Shown here piece after piece: positions 9,132 to 17,941 of a stretch of 52,929 nucleotides of DNA. The stretch covers positions 1-52,929 of the forward strand of contig CANLKN010000012.1 in the NCBI GenBank assembly GCA_947491475.1, read 5' to 3'. Position 1 is the first letter of the stretch, and each line of letters starts with the position of its first letter. The notes under the pieces are model-generated. The model was not told where the DNA came from. It ran no database searches and saw nothing but the letters and a program-made list of their open reading frames with translations. Made by a program: the position numbers and the translations under genes. The DNA comes from Akkermansiaceae bacterium (lineage in GTDB: Bacteria; Verrucomicrobiota; Verrucomicrobiia; Verrucomicrobiales; Akkermansiaceae).

Positions 9132-10868
9132 TCAGGCAGCACCCAGAATCTCCCGTGCGCGGACCAACGCATCGTCGAAGTGCGCCACAAGGTTCGGCCG
9201 GCCGATTACCTCGATAAATCCGGCCTTGCGCAGCATGTCGAGCGGTTGGCGGTGCAGACCGCTGAGAATCACGCTGCCACCGTGTTTCTTGAGTCGCTCG
9301 ACCACGCTCTCCAGCGCGTTGAGCGCGGTGGCATCCATGGCAGACACCAGGTGCAGGCGCAGGATGAGCACCTTGGGCGGTTCCTCGATACGCTCCATGG
9401 CGTCCTCCATCTTCTCTGCCGCGCCGAAGAGAAAAGGCCCGAAAATCCGATAAACCCGCACTCCCTCCGGGATTTCCTTGCCCGAAACGAGCTGTTCCGG
9501 CGATTCGAGCACATCGGATTCTAAAACCTGCGAAACCTCCGTGGTTTCCGAGACGCGTTTGATGAAAAGAATCGCCGCGAGCACCATCCCCACCTCCACC
9601 GCGATCACCAGATCGAAGATGACGGTCAGCGCGAAGGTGGTCACCAGCACCGCCGCATCGCTCAGCGGCATGCGGCCGAGACGCTTCATTTCATGCCACT
9701 CGCCCATGCGCAGTGCCACAAACACCAGCACCGCGGACATCGCACCCATCGGCACATAGGCAGCCCATTTTGCGAACAACAGGATGATCCCCAACAGCGT
9801 GAGCGCATGCACCATCCCGGCAAGCGGGCTGCGGCCGCCATTGTTGACGTTGGCCGAGGTCCGCGCGATCGCGCCGGTGGCGGGTAGTCCGCCGAAGAAC
9901 GGACACACAATGTTGGCGATGCCCTGCGCCACGAGTTCGGTGTTGCTATCGTGGCGCTGGTTGGTCAGGCCGTCCGCCACCACGGCGGAGAGTAGCGACT
10001 CGATCGCCCCCAGCAGCGCGATCGCTGTTGCTGGGCCGATCAAATCCCGCATCATCGCCCAATCGAAATCCGGCCATGAAATCGCCGGCAGTCCGGCCGG
10101 GATCGCGCCACTGCCAAACTTCGAGCCGATGGTGGAAATCCCCAGGTTTTCCTGCCAGCCGAACGCCGCCACCAACACGGTGGCTCCGAGCATCGCGACG
10201 ATGGATCCCGGCACCTTGCGGAATCCCAGCCGCGGCCAAAACATGATCACTGCGAGACATCCCACCGCTAACAAAACCGACGGCACATGCACCTCGCCGA
10301 TGTGACGGCCCAGCCAGTGAAGCCGTTCAAGAAACTCGCGCGGCGCGGCTTCACCGGTATGAATGCCCAGAAAATCGCCGGTTTGCGTGGCAATGATCGC
10401 CACCGCGATGCCGGTGGTGAAGCCGCTGGTCACCGGCCATGGGATGTATTTGATGAGCGAGCCCATTTTTGCCAGTCCCATGATCACCAGAATCACACCC
10501 GCCATCACCGTGGCCATCATCAAGCCGCCATAGCCGTGTTTTTCGATGATGAGCAAAATGATTGGAATGAACGCCGCTGTGGGCCCGCCGATCTGCACGC
10601 GGCTGCCTCCCAGAGCGGAAATCAAAAAACCGGCGATGATGGCGGTGAAAATCCCCAGTGCCGGCGCGGGAAACGGCGTTTCCGAGCCGGTCGGCACGCT
10701 TGCGATACCCAGCGCAAGCGCCAGCGGCAGCGCGATCATGCCCACCGTCAAGCCGGCCATCACATCCCGGCCGAGATCCGCGGGCGTGAATTTCCCGCTC
10801 AACAACTCCAGCGACTTCGGCCTGTAGCCCAAAGCCGCCGCCCACGACCGCTCCTTCCTCTCTTTCAT
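9132..10868 (-). CDS. SulP-family anion transporter with C-terminal STAS domain
   Basis: A 578-residue inner-membrane transporter. The start is placed at the ATG complementary to 10866-10868 (MKERKERSWAAALGYRPKSL); the frame runs further upstream without family-like sequence. The hydrophobic core begins DVMAGLTVGMIALPLALALG, the SulP signature, and shows PTAAFIPIILLI and a block of about 10-12 membrane segments to residue 440. The last 120 residues form a STAS domain (VRVYRIFGPFLFGAAEKM...RLHLVSAMDATALNALE), as in sulfate and bicarbonate carriers. The anion (sulfate, bicarbonate or dicarboxylate) cannot be decided. It ends 5 nt from the convergent transporter gene. Confidence 0.93.
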   Translation of the reverse strand: MKERKERSWAAALGYRPKSLELLSGKFTPADLGRDVMAGLTVGMIALPLALALGIASVPTGSETPFPAPALGIFTAIIAGFLISALGGSRVQIGGPTAAFIPIILLIIEKHGYGGLMMATVMAGVILVIMGLAKMGSLIKYIPWPVTSGFTTGIAVAIIATQTGDFLGIHTGEAAPREFLERLHWLGRHIGEVHVPSVLLAVGCLAVIMFWPRLGFRKVPGSIVAMLGATVLVAAFGWQENLGISTIGSKFGSGAIPAGLPAISWPDFDWAMMRDLIGPATAIALLGAIESLLSAVVADGLTNQRHDSNTELVAQGIANIVCPFFGGLPATGAIARTSANVNNGGRSPLAGMVHALTLLGIILLFAKWAAYVPMGAMSAVLVFVALRMGEWHEMKRLGRMPLSDAAVLVTTFALTVIFDLVIAVEVGMVLAAILFIKRVSETTEVSQVLESDVLESPEQLVSGKEIPEGVRVYRIFGPFLFGAAEKMEDAMERIEEPPKVLILRLHLVSAMDATALNALESVVERLKKHGGSVILSGLHRQPLDMLRKAGFIEVIGRPNLVAHFDDALVRAREILGAA

Positions 10869-11067
10869 CGACAATCTCCTTGTCCGTCGTTTCCTGGCGG
10901 GCAGGCGAAGAGTCGGCCGGTGGGCCAAGTGCCGCAAGGAAAATACCGGATTCGTGGATTTGTTAGAATGACAGCCTAATCCCAACAGAAAAACTGACTG
11001 GCGTTTTGACCGTCAAAAGCGCATGGCCGGACGGAAATCCAACATCAGAAACCGCGGCGGTGATATC

Positions 11068-12486
11068 TTACAAAATCGCTCCCGGCGCGTAATCCGCAGC
11101 TTGCGGGCGGGCGGCTTCAAGTTTTCTAACAGCCTCCGCAAAAGCCGCGATCTGTGATTTTGCCGCACCGGACTCGCGGTCGCCGCGGGCGAGGATGGCA
11201 TCGAGCATTTCACGGGAAAGTCCGAGCCGCTCATCACCGGCGAGGCGATCAACGAGGTTGTTGCGCTCGATTTTTCCGTTGCGCAGATCGTTCACGGTGG
11301 CCACGGCGTGCTCCTTGATCGCCTTGTGCGCGGTCTCGCGGCCGACGCCGGCTTTCACCGCTTCCATCATGATGGTGGTGGTCATCAGGAACGGAAGATA
11401 ATGCGCGGTCTCGGCGGCGATGACCGCCTCGTAGGCGTCCATCTGGTCGAGAATGGTGAGATAAGTCTCGAACATGCCATCGGTGGCGTAAAACGCATCC
11501 GGCAGCATCACGCGGCGGACCACCGAGCACGAGACGTCGCCCTCGTTCCACTGGTCGCCCGCAAGACTAGCGGCCATTGCGAGGTAGCCTTTGAGGATCA
11601 CATGGAAACCATTCACCCGTTCGCATGAACGGGAGTTCATCTTGTGCGGCATGGCGCTGGAGCCGGTCTGGCCCGGCGCGAATCCCTCGCTGGCGGTTTC
11701 ATGGCCGGCCATCAGCCGCAGTGTCTTGCAAAATGACGACGGCCCCGAGCAAAGGTCTGTGAGAGCGGCCACCACCCGGAAATCCAGCGACCGCGGATAG
11801 ACCTGGCCGACATTGGTCCACACCGCTGGCATGCCGAGGTGGGCGACGACGCGCTGCTCCAGCTCCGCAACCTTCGCCGCATCGCCCTCGAACAGGGAAA
11901 GCTGATCCATTTGCGTGCCGACGGCACCTTTCAGCCCGCGCACGGGATAGGCGGCGATGATATTTTCCAGTGCACCCAGCGAGTCTAACAACTCCTCACC
12001 GAACATCGCGACGCGCTTGCCGAGCGTGGTCGGCTGCGCGGCCACGTTGTGGGTGCGGGCTGTCAGGACGAGTTCGCACCATTGCTCCGAGCGCTCGCGC
12101 ATCCGGCGAAGCGTGGCGACCGTCTTGTCCCGCACGACCAGCAAAGAGCGGTGAACCTGGAGTTGCTCGACGTTTTCGGTGAGATCGCGCGAGGTCATGC
12201 CCTTGTGGACGTGCTCGTGGCCGGCGAGATCGTTGAACTCCTCGATGCGCGCCTTCACATCATGGCGGGTGATTTTTTCACGGGCCATGATCGAGGCTGT
12301 GTCCACCTGGTCTTTCACTTTTTCGTATGCGGCGATCGCCTCGGCGGGAACATCGAGCCCGAGATCGCGCTGGGCCTTCATCACGGCGATCCAGAACTCG
12401 CGTTCCAGAACGATCCGTCCTTCGGCGGACCAGATGGCTTGAATGGCGGGCGAGGCGTAGCGTTCGGCAAGGACGTTGGGAATCAC
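11068..12486 (-). CDS. purB: Adenylosuccinate lyase
   Basis: A 472-residue lyase of the fumarase/aspartase superfamily that acts twice in purine synthesis, releasing fumarate from SAICAR and from adenylosuccinate. The signature GSSAMPHKMNSRSCERV, with the catalytic loop serine, lies near residue 285. HKGMTSRDLTENVEQLQ and TARTHNVAAQPTTLGKRV are the other conserved regions. I chose the GTG complementary to 12484-12486 (VIPNVLAERYASPAIQAIW). A longer frame reaches 12645, but its first 53 residues do not look like the family and would overlap the divergent gpgS start. Neighbours are unrelated. Confidence 0.93.
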   Translation of the reverse strand: MIPNVLAERYASPAIQAIWSAEGRIVLEREFWIAVMKAQRDLGLDVPAEAIAAYEKVKDQVDTASIMAREKITRHDVKARIEEFNDLAGHEHVHKGMTSRDLTENVEQLQVHRSLLVVRDKTVATLRRMRERSEQWCELVLTARTHNVAAQPTTLGKRVAMFGEELLDSLGALENIIAAYPVRGLKGAVGTQMDQLSLFEGDAAKVAELEQRVVAHLGMPAVWTNVGQVYPRSLDFRVVAALTDLCSGPSSFCKTLRLMAGHETASEGFAPGQTGSSAMPHKMNSRSCERVNGFHVILKGYLAMAASLAGDQWNEGDVSCSVVRRVMLPDAFYATDGMFETYLTILDQMDAYEAVIAAETAHYLPFLMTTTIMMEAVKAGVGRETAHKAIKEHAVATVNDLRNGKIERNNLVDRLAGDERLGLSREMLDAILARGDRESGAAKSQIAAFAEAVRKLEAARPQAADYAPGAIL

Positions 12487-12622
12487 GCGCGGAGCTTGGT
12501 CGGCGGAGTTGGAAGTTTCAAGCGGAGCTTGCCGGAAATCAGACGTCTTGCATGAGCCTTGCACGCGCGATCCAGGACCGCTAACCCTTTGCCATGCCAC
12601 CTGAGGCTGGAATTTCCGGCTG

Positions 12623-13561
12623 ATGGACCCGCTTGTCCTTCTCATGCAGCGCTTTCACCACACGCAGTTCGCCGACGCCCGCCGCTTGGCGGAGCTCAAG
12701 TCCGCCGCCGGCCAGAGTGTCTCGGTGTGCATTCCCACGTTGAACGAGGCGGAAACCATCGCCGCGATCGTCACGACCATCCGCAGGGAACTGATCGAGA
12801 GCGTGCCGCTGGTGGATGAAATCCTGGTGATCGATTCCGGCTCCACCGATGGCACCCGCGAGCAAGCCCGGCAGGCCGGGGCCACGGTTTTCCTGTCCTC
12901 TGAAATCGCCCCGGAAACTGGAAGCCACTGCGGCAAGGGCGAGAATTTGTGGAAAGCGCTGCATGCGGCGAGGGGATCGACCATCTGTTATCTGGATGGC
13001 GATATCTGCAACTTTCACGCGGGATTCGTCACTGGTCTGTTAGGCCCGCTGCTGACCAATCCGGACATCGACTACGTAAAGGCTTATTACGAGAGACCGC
13101 TGGCCCTTGGCGATGCCACGCATTCCAATGGCGGCGGCCGGGTTTCCGAAATTCTTGTGCGCCCGATGATCTCGTTGTTCTATCCGGAGCTCGCCGGAAT
13201 CCTGCAACCGCTCTCCGGCGAATACGCCGCCCGCCGCGCGTTGCTGGAATCGCTCCCCTTCCCCACCGGCTACGGGGTGGAAATCGCCCACCTCATCGAC
13301 CTCGCGCGGGCCGGAATGCTTGGACGCATCGCCCAGACCGATTTGGTGAAACGCATCCACCGCAACCGCGATAACGATGACCTCGGCGACACCGCCTTCG
13401 CCATCCTGCGGGTGATTTTCCGCCGCCTTGAGCGCGATGGAAAGCTCACCCTCTCAAGCACTCTCACAGAGATCCACCAGCGTTGGTCGGTCGATGAAGC
13501 CCGCGTCGAACCGATCACCAAAAACATCCCGGAGCCCGAGCGCCCGCCGCTGCGTGGATGA
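12623..13561 (+). CDS. gpgS: Glucosyl-3-phosphoglycerate synthase-like glycosyltransferase
   Basis: A 312-residue GT-A fold glycosyltransferase resembling GpgS (GT81), which transfers glucose from an NDP-glucose to 3-phosphoglycerate on the way to the compatible solute glucosylglycerate. Visible motifs in order are VSVCIPTLNEAETIAAIV, EILVIDSGSTDGT, GKGENLWKAL, YLDGDI (DxD-type metal site), NGGGRVSEILVRPMI, ELAGILQPLSGEYAARR and PTGYGVEIAHLIDLA. These match the GpgS pattern closely. The matching phosphatase is not adjacent. It is divergent from purB and convergent with the anti-sigma gene. The reaction is inferred from family resemblance. Confidence 0.82.
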   Translation: MDPLVLLMQRFHHTQFADARRLAELKSAAGQSVSVCIPTLNEAETIAAIVTTIRRELIESVPLVDEILVIDSGSTDGTREQARQAGATVFLSSEIAPETGSHCGKGENLWKALHAARGSTICYLDGDICNFHAGFVTGLLGPLLTNPDIDYVKAYYERPLALGDATHSNGGGRVSEILVRPMISLFYPELAGILQPLSGEYAARRALLESLPFPTGYGVEIAHLIDLARAGMLGRIAQTDLVKRIHRNRDNDDLGDTAFAILRVIFRRLERDGKLTLSSTLTEIHQRWSVDEARVEPITKNIPEPERPPLRG

Positions 13562-13576
13562 AAATGACGGCTCACC

Positions 13577-14614
13577 TCACTGCGCGGTTGTCGGAGGGCC
13601 GCTGAGAATGGTGTTGGTTTCCGAAGGAGCGGCAGGCGCGTTTGACGGATCCAGCGTGAGCAGGAAACCCGCCGGCAAGACCATGGTGGAGCCAAGACTG
13701 AAATCGAACGAGTCCGCACCCGCAGCACTGCTTTCCGGCAGGCTTCCGAGATAGACCGGCCGCGCGCCCGCATCTGGAACGACCCACAGATTGTAAACCA
13801 TGCCATTCCCTGCGGGCAGCAGGTTGCTCACCACCAGCGTGCCTGCATCCCGCGCGGCGTCATAAATCGGCAGAGCCATCGGCGGGCCTTGCGGCTCGTC
13901 AGCTTCTACCACCGCTTCGGCATGATCGACATACTCCGCATCAAGGTGATCCGCGGCTTCCTCATCGGCGGAAATTTCCTCAGCCAGCGGATGGCGGTTG
14001 GTCACTGCCAAGGCGTCGCCGAGCAGCGCGGTGAGCGAGGTGCGCACCCCGGCCGAGGCCATGGTTTCATCCGGCGGAAGCAGAGTCATCACCAATGGCA
14101 AGGCCCGGCCCGGCAAAACTTGAAACATCACCCGGTCGCGCTGGTGGAATTCTTCCAAATTGCCGCGCAAAACTTCGATTTCGCGAGTCAACCGCGCCGC
14201 TTCCTGAGTGCTGTCCGGTTCCGCGATGGCAGGGAAAACCTGGGGCTCGATTTCCACTGGCATTGTTTCAGCCGCCACGGCAGGAGCGGGATCCTGCGGA
14301 GCGAAGCGCTCCCAAACCACGAAAGCCGCGAGCGCCGCAGCTACCGACCAACCGGCCACCGCGAGCCATAGTGGCGACTGGCGCGGCGAATGCGCCAGGC
14401 CGAGACGGCGCTGCAGGCGCTCCAGTTCGCCCGCCTGTGGCACCATCGGCTCTGCCGTGATGGAGGCGATCGCGGCCACCAGTCGATCCATTTCCAGACA
14501 GGCACGCCGCAGCCCGGGGTCCTGGCGCATGGCATCTTCGAAAAGCGCGGATTCATCGGCATCAAGCATGCCGAAGCTCCGCCATGCGGCGCTGTCGTAG
14601 GGATCAGAGTTCAT
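13577..14614 (-). CDS. Anti-sigma factor, RskA-like
   Basis: A 345-residue predicted single-pass membrane protein. Residues 1-75 form a cytoplasmic anti-sigma-type helical region (LDADESALFEDAMRQDPGLRRACLEMDRLVAAIA). One membrane helix follows at about 82-104 (PLWLAVAGWSVAAALAAFVVW). A coiled segment comes next, and then a C-terminal RskA-like beta domain (TLVVSNLLPAGNGMVYNLWVV...GADSFDFSLGSTMVLPAGFLLTLDPSN). Proteins of this kind sequester an ECF sigma factor and release it on a signal. It overlaps the preceding sigma gene by 11 nt, so the two are cotranscribed and probably partners. Confidence 0.85.
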   Translation of the reverse strand: MNSDPYDSAAWRSFGMLDADESALFEDAMRQDPGLRRACLEMDRLVAAIASITAEPMVPQAGELERLQRRLGLAHSPRQSPLWLAVAGWSVAAALAAFVVWERFAPQDPAPAVAAETMPVEIEPQVFPAIAEPDSTQEAARLTREIEVLRGNLEEFHQRDRVMFQVLPGRALPLVMTLLPPDETMASAGVRTSLTALLGDALAVTNRHPLAEEISADEEAADHLDAEYVDHAEAVVEADEPQGPPMALPIYDAARDAGTLVVSNLLPAGNGMVYNLWVVPDAGARPVYLGSLPESSAAGADSFDFSLGSTMVLPAGFLLTLDPSNAPAAPSETNTILSGPPTTAQ

Positions 14615-15194
14615 GGCGCGAGAGTTGGTTGCAGAGGGTTTCCAAAGCGCGACGGAGGTGGTTTTTCACGGTTGCGGATGCTGCGGCGGATTGCCCGGGT
14701 TCCGGCTGACGTGCATATTCCAGAAAAATGGCCCGCTCCAGACAACTCCGTTCCTCCAACTCGAGTTGATCCATGGCAGCCCGCAAGCGCTGGCAGTCAT
14801 CACCGGCCAGAACTTTCACATTGGCACCATGGGCCGCAGCTGGATTCACCGCCTCCCGTTTGCCCCGGCGGCGGGCCTGCAAGCGCTCGAGTGCCAACTC
14901 GCGCATCGTCACAAATGCCCACACGAATGGCGGCATCCGGTGTGGATCATAAGACTCCGCACGTTTCCACATCCGCTCGAACGCCGCGCGCAGCACTTCT
15001 TCCGCATCGCGGCGCTCACCCAGCATACGGCACGCGCCACCCAGCAATACCGGAGCCCACAGCGCGTAAAGCTCGGCAAGCGCGGTGCCATCGCGCCTGG
15101 CCATTCGCTGGATCAACCGTCCAGCTTCCCCGCTCGCATCCTCGCACAAACCCGAGGGCAAAGACTGGAACGGACCTGCTACAGTATCCATCAT
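14604..15194 (-). CDS. ECF RNA polymerase sigma factor, SigK-like
   Basis: A 196-residue group 4 sigma factor. Region 2 is visible as GRLIQRMARRDGTALAELYALWAPVLLGGACRMLGERRDAEEVLRAAFERMWKRAESYDP. Region 4 is seen in LEERSCLERAIFLEYARQPEPGQSAAASATVKNHLRRALETLCNQL. Region 4 is short and its helix-turn-helix has an alanine/serine-rich turn. The gene overlaps the anti-sigma gene downstream, the usual sigma/anti-sigma operon. Such pairs respond to envelope or oxidative signals, but the signal here is not evident. No clear autoregulated promoter was recognised in the 111 nt upstream. Confidence 0.85.
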   Translation of the reverse strand: MMDTVAGPFQSLPSGLCEDASGEAGRLIQRMARRDGTALAELYALWAPVLLGGACRMLGERRDAEEVLRAAFERMWKRAESYDPHRMPPFVWAFVTMRELALERLQARRRGKREAVNPAAAHGANVKVLAGDDCQRLRAAMDQLELEERSCLERAIFLEYARQPEPGQSAAASATVKNHLRRALETLCNQLSRHEL

Positions 15195-15305
15195 GCCGGA
15201 GTCATAACACGATACTCCCCCCGCCCCGCAATCATTATCGAAAATTGCCGCTCCTTGAGCATTCCGGGTGGAGCCTGCACACTCAAGACGCTTCCAGTCG
15301 GGCGC

Positions 15306-16523
15306 TCAAGACAAGCGGTCGCGGAAGTCCTCATAGGAGAACTCGCGGATGACTTCGAGGCGTCCGTCCTCATGTTGCAGCGCGATGGGCGGGTGCTTCA
15401 CACCGTTGAAGGTGGTGGTCTTGACCATGGTGTAGTGCGCCATGTCGTCGAAGACGAGAGTATCACCAATCCTCAACTCGCGTGGAAACGTGAAGTCGCC
15501 CACCACATCGCCGGCCAGGCAGGTGGGGCCGCCGAGGCGGTAAGTGAAAGGAGATTGTGGATTGGAATATTGGGGATCGCCGGCGGGAAGATAACTTTCG
15601 CCATCAAAGGTGACAGCCGGCTCCTTCATGTCTGGTCTCTGGTTTCTGGTCTCTGGTTTCTCCACCAGAAATACATCCGGGCGATATGGCATTTCCATCA
15701 CATCCGGCATGTGTGCGGTGGCGGAAACACTGAGGATGGCGAGGCGGTGGCCGGTGGATTCGAAAATGTCCATCACGGTGGCGCGCAGCACTCCGGTGTG
15801 GATGGCGATGGCCTCGCCGGGTTCCAGCCAGACCTCGATTTCGTATTTCGCCTTGGTTTCGCGCACCAGGCGGATGAGGCGTTCGCGGTCGTAGAACGGT
15901 TTGGTGATCCAGTGGCCGCCACCCATGTTGAGATAAGTGAATTGCGGCGAGCGCAGCAGGTGGCCGAATTTATCATCCACGGCGGCAAGAGTGGTTTCGA
16001 GATCATCCGAGTCCTGCTCGCAAAGCGTGTGGAAATGCAGGCCCGAGAGGCCGGTGAGGTCGGCTCCGGTGAGTTGCTCCGCGGTGATGCCGAGGCGCGA
16101 ACCGGCGATGCAGGGATCATAGATCGGCGTGTGGCCGGTGGAGCATTCCGGGTTCACGCGCAGGCCGCATTGCAACTCACCGCTGCGGAAACGCGGATGT
16201 GCCATGACCATTTCGCGGAAGCGAAACCATTGCGAAAGCGAGTTGAAATCCAGATGATGGGAAAAGCCGCAGAGCTCCGCCACATCCGCCTCGTCGTAGG
16301 CTGGCGAGTAGGTGATGATATGTTTTTGGAAATGATCGCGCGCGAGCAGCGCCTCCCACAGGCCCGAGGCGCAGCAGCCGTCGAGATCCGAGTTGATATA
16401 TGGAAATGCCTTCCAGCAGGAGAAGCCTTTGAGAGCGAGCACCAAGCGGCAGCCGGCGGCTTCCTTCACCTCACGGAGAATGGCGGTGTTGCGCCTCAGC
16501 GCGGCGATGGAGATGACAAACAT
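15306..16523 (-). CDS. nspC: Carboxynorspermidine/carboxyspermidine decarboxylase
   Basis: A 405-residue PLP enzyme of the alanine-racemase fold that decarboxylates carboxynorspermidine or carboxyspermidine, the last step of an alternative spermidine/norspermidine route. The PLP lysine lies in LVLALKGFSCW near residue 33. Other family motifs are LDGCCASGLWEALLA, HFHTLCEQ, YLNMGGGHWITK, WLEPGEAIAIHTG and GGPTCLAGDVVGDF. Residues about 288-320 contain an insertion made of low-complexity repeat DNA (EKPETRNQRPDM and GDPQYSNPQSPF; see the repeats at 15553 and 15631). It lies between the conserved ATAHMPDVMEMPYRPDV and YRLGGPTCLAGD blocks. No partner dehydrogenase gene is adjacent. Confidence 0.92.
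   Translation of the reverse strand: MFVISIAALRRNTAILREVKEAAGCRLVLALKGFSCWKAFPYINSDLDGCCASGLWEALLARDHFQKHIITYSPAYDEADVAELCGFSHHLDFNSLSQWFRFREMVMAHPRFRSGELQCGLRVNPECSTGHTPIYDPCIAGSRLGITAEQLTGADLTGLSGLHFHTLCEQDSDDLETTLAAVDDKFGHLLRSPQFTYLNMGGGHWITKPFYDRERLIRLVRETKAKYEIEVWLEPGEAIAIHTGVLRATVMDIFESTGHRLAILSVSATAHMPDVMEMPYRPDVFLVEKPETRNQRPDMKEPAVTFDGESYLPAGDPQYSNPQSPFTYRLGGPTCLAGDVVGDFTFPRELRIGDTLVFDDMAHYTMVKTTTFNGVKHPPIALQHEDGRLEVIREFSYEDFRDRLS
15553..15573. repeat. Imperfect 7-8-nt repeat inside nspC
   Basis: GATTGTG, GATTGGA and ATATTGG follow one another, with ATTG recurring at 7 and 8 nt. It lies inside the coding region and encodes part of GDPQYSNPQSPF on the minus strand, in the same insertion as the clearer heptamer array at 15631. 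Confidence 0.45.
15631..15658. repeat. Four-unit heptamer array inside nspC
   Basis: TCTGGTC, TCTGGTT, TCTGGTC and TCTGGTT are four perfect contiguous heptamers alternating at the last base. On the coding (minus) strand they are translated in frame as about ETRNQRPDM. The architecture is identical to the TYTCAAA array in alaS (22263). Confidence 0.8.
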
Positions 16524-16556
16524 GATGGCAGCGGCGACAGAAAGCCGAAATATCTG

Positions 16557-17891
16557 TTAGAAGTCCAGATAGATCTCGGTGCGGCGGTTGGCGCGGCGGC
16601 CTTCGGGATCGTCATCACCGGTTTCAGTCACGTTCGGACGGCGCGGCTGGCTGGCACCCTTGGCGATGGTGATGATCTGGGTGGCATCCACGCCGGATTT
16701 GGTGAGAAAATCCCGGACGACCGCAGCGCGGCGTGCGGAAAGGCTGTTGTTGTATTCCTCGGTGCCGAGCGCATCGGTATGGCCGCTGAGGGTGATTTTT
16801 TTACCCGAATCCGATTTCAGGATCATCACGACAATTTCCAACTGCCGCCGGGTGCGAGGATTGATCTCGTCCTCATCGAATTCAAAATAAAGTGCGAGGG
16901 TATCGCCACCGGCGGGATTTTTGACCAGCGGCGAGTAAAAGACATCTCCACCTGCCACGCGGCGGGCATAGTCGGCGAGCAGTTGGTCGAGATTGATTTC
17001 CGCGACGCGCCAGTTCGCGGGTGCCGGCGGCTGGCGCAAGGTGAGTGCGAACTGTGCGCTTTGCTTGCCATCGGCGGTCTCGACATTGGCGAGGTAGCCG
17101 ACGGTGTCCTCGCGCTGGAACATTGAGCGAAGCGGCTTGGACTTACGCAACCGGTATTCGCCTTCCTCAAACAGGATGCAGAGACCGGCGATCTTGGCAT
17201 CGGAAACCACGGAGGAGTCCACAAAAGCGCGTGCGAATTCGAAATCCTGATTGAGCACCGCCTGGATGAAGGCGTCCGCCACGCCAAGTGAGTCGGCGAG
17301 GGCGGCCTTCGGAATGGGTTCTCCCTCGGTCGGCGGGAGAGTGATTTTTTCGACGATCCACTTGCCGTCAACACGCTTGAGATCGAGGAAAATCCGGTTG
17401 CGCCCGGGTTCGCGGTCAGCGAGTTCGAGCGACCAGCGGGTGCGGGTATTGAGCTCAAGTTCACCAACCTCGCGGACACCATCGGGTTGGCGCAGGCGCA
17501 ACGGCGAGGTGGCCAACTGGCGGAGGCGTTCGGCGGTTGCGGGATCGAGAGCCTCGTCGCCGAGCAGGCGGGCAAGGGCGGTGAGGTCGCCATTTTCGAT
17601 GGCCTTGGCAATTTGTTGGACGAGTTCCTCAGGGTGAGCAGTGGCCAATCCGATGCCGAGATCCTTGAGAATGGTTTCTGGGCTTTCGGGCGCGGGGGTA
17701 TCGACGGAGCCAGCCGGATCAGGGATTGGGGTGGTTTGAGGCTCGGTCTTGGCGGCAGGGGGTCTTGCGGTGGGAGTTTTCTCCAACGGCTCTGGTTTCA
17801 CTCCGGGCCGCACGATGAGCAGGACCAATGCGGCCACGGCCAGCACGGCGGCGAGCCCGAGGAAAAAATAAGGAAGTTTGGATCGTTGCAT
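16557..17891 (-). CDS. OmpA-domain lipoprotein-like/envelope protein
   Basis: A 444-residue envelope protein. Residues 6-28 form an N-terminal membrane anchor (LPYFFLGLAAVLAVAALVLLIV), followed by a Pro/Thr/Lys-rich linker. A central region (about 75-310) has two NTF2-like stretches, for example IAKAIENGDLTALARLLGDEALDPAT and FIQAVLNQDFEFARAFVDSSVVSDAKI. The C-terminal 120 residues are an OmpA/MotB peptidoglycan-binding domain with LYFEFDEDEINPRTRRQLE, LSGHTDALGTEEYNNSLSARRAAVVRDFL and GRRANRRTEIYL. It likely tethers envelope material to peptidoglycan in the periplasm. Its neighbours nspC and the DegP-like protease share its strand; spacers of 33 and 50 nt allow an operon. Confidence 0.85.
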   Translation of the reverse strand: MQRSKLPYFFLGLAAVLAVAALVLLIVRPGVKPEPLEKTPTARPPAAKTEPQTTPIPDPAGSVDTPAPESPETILKDLGIGLATAHPEELVQQIAKAIENGDLTALARLLGDEALDPATAERLRQLATSPLRLRQPDGVREVGELELNTRTRWSLELADREPGRNRIFLDLKRVDGKWIVEKITLPPTEGEPIPKAALADSLGVADAFIQAVLNQDFEFARAFVDSSVVSDAKIAGLCILFEEGEYRLRKSKPLRSMFQREDTVGYLANVETADGKQSAQFALTLRQPPAPANWRVAEINLDQLLADYARRVAGGDVFYSPLVKNPAGGDTLALYFEFDEDEINPRTRRQLEIVVMILKSDSGKKITLSGHTDALGTEEYNNSLSARRAAVVRDFLTKSGVDATQIITIAKGASQPRRPNVTETGDDDPEGRRANRRTEIYLDF

Positions 17892-17941
17892 GGCAAGTGG
17901 TGAGGGAACGTGGCGGGAAGTGAGGAAATTTCATCGAGCTC

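Noticed and set aside
12487-12645. Longer N-terminus for adenylosuccinate lyase
   Set aside because: The extra residues are not family-like and would overlap the start of the divergent glycosyltransferase gene.
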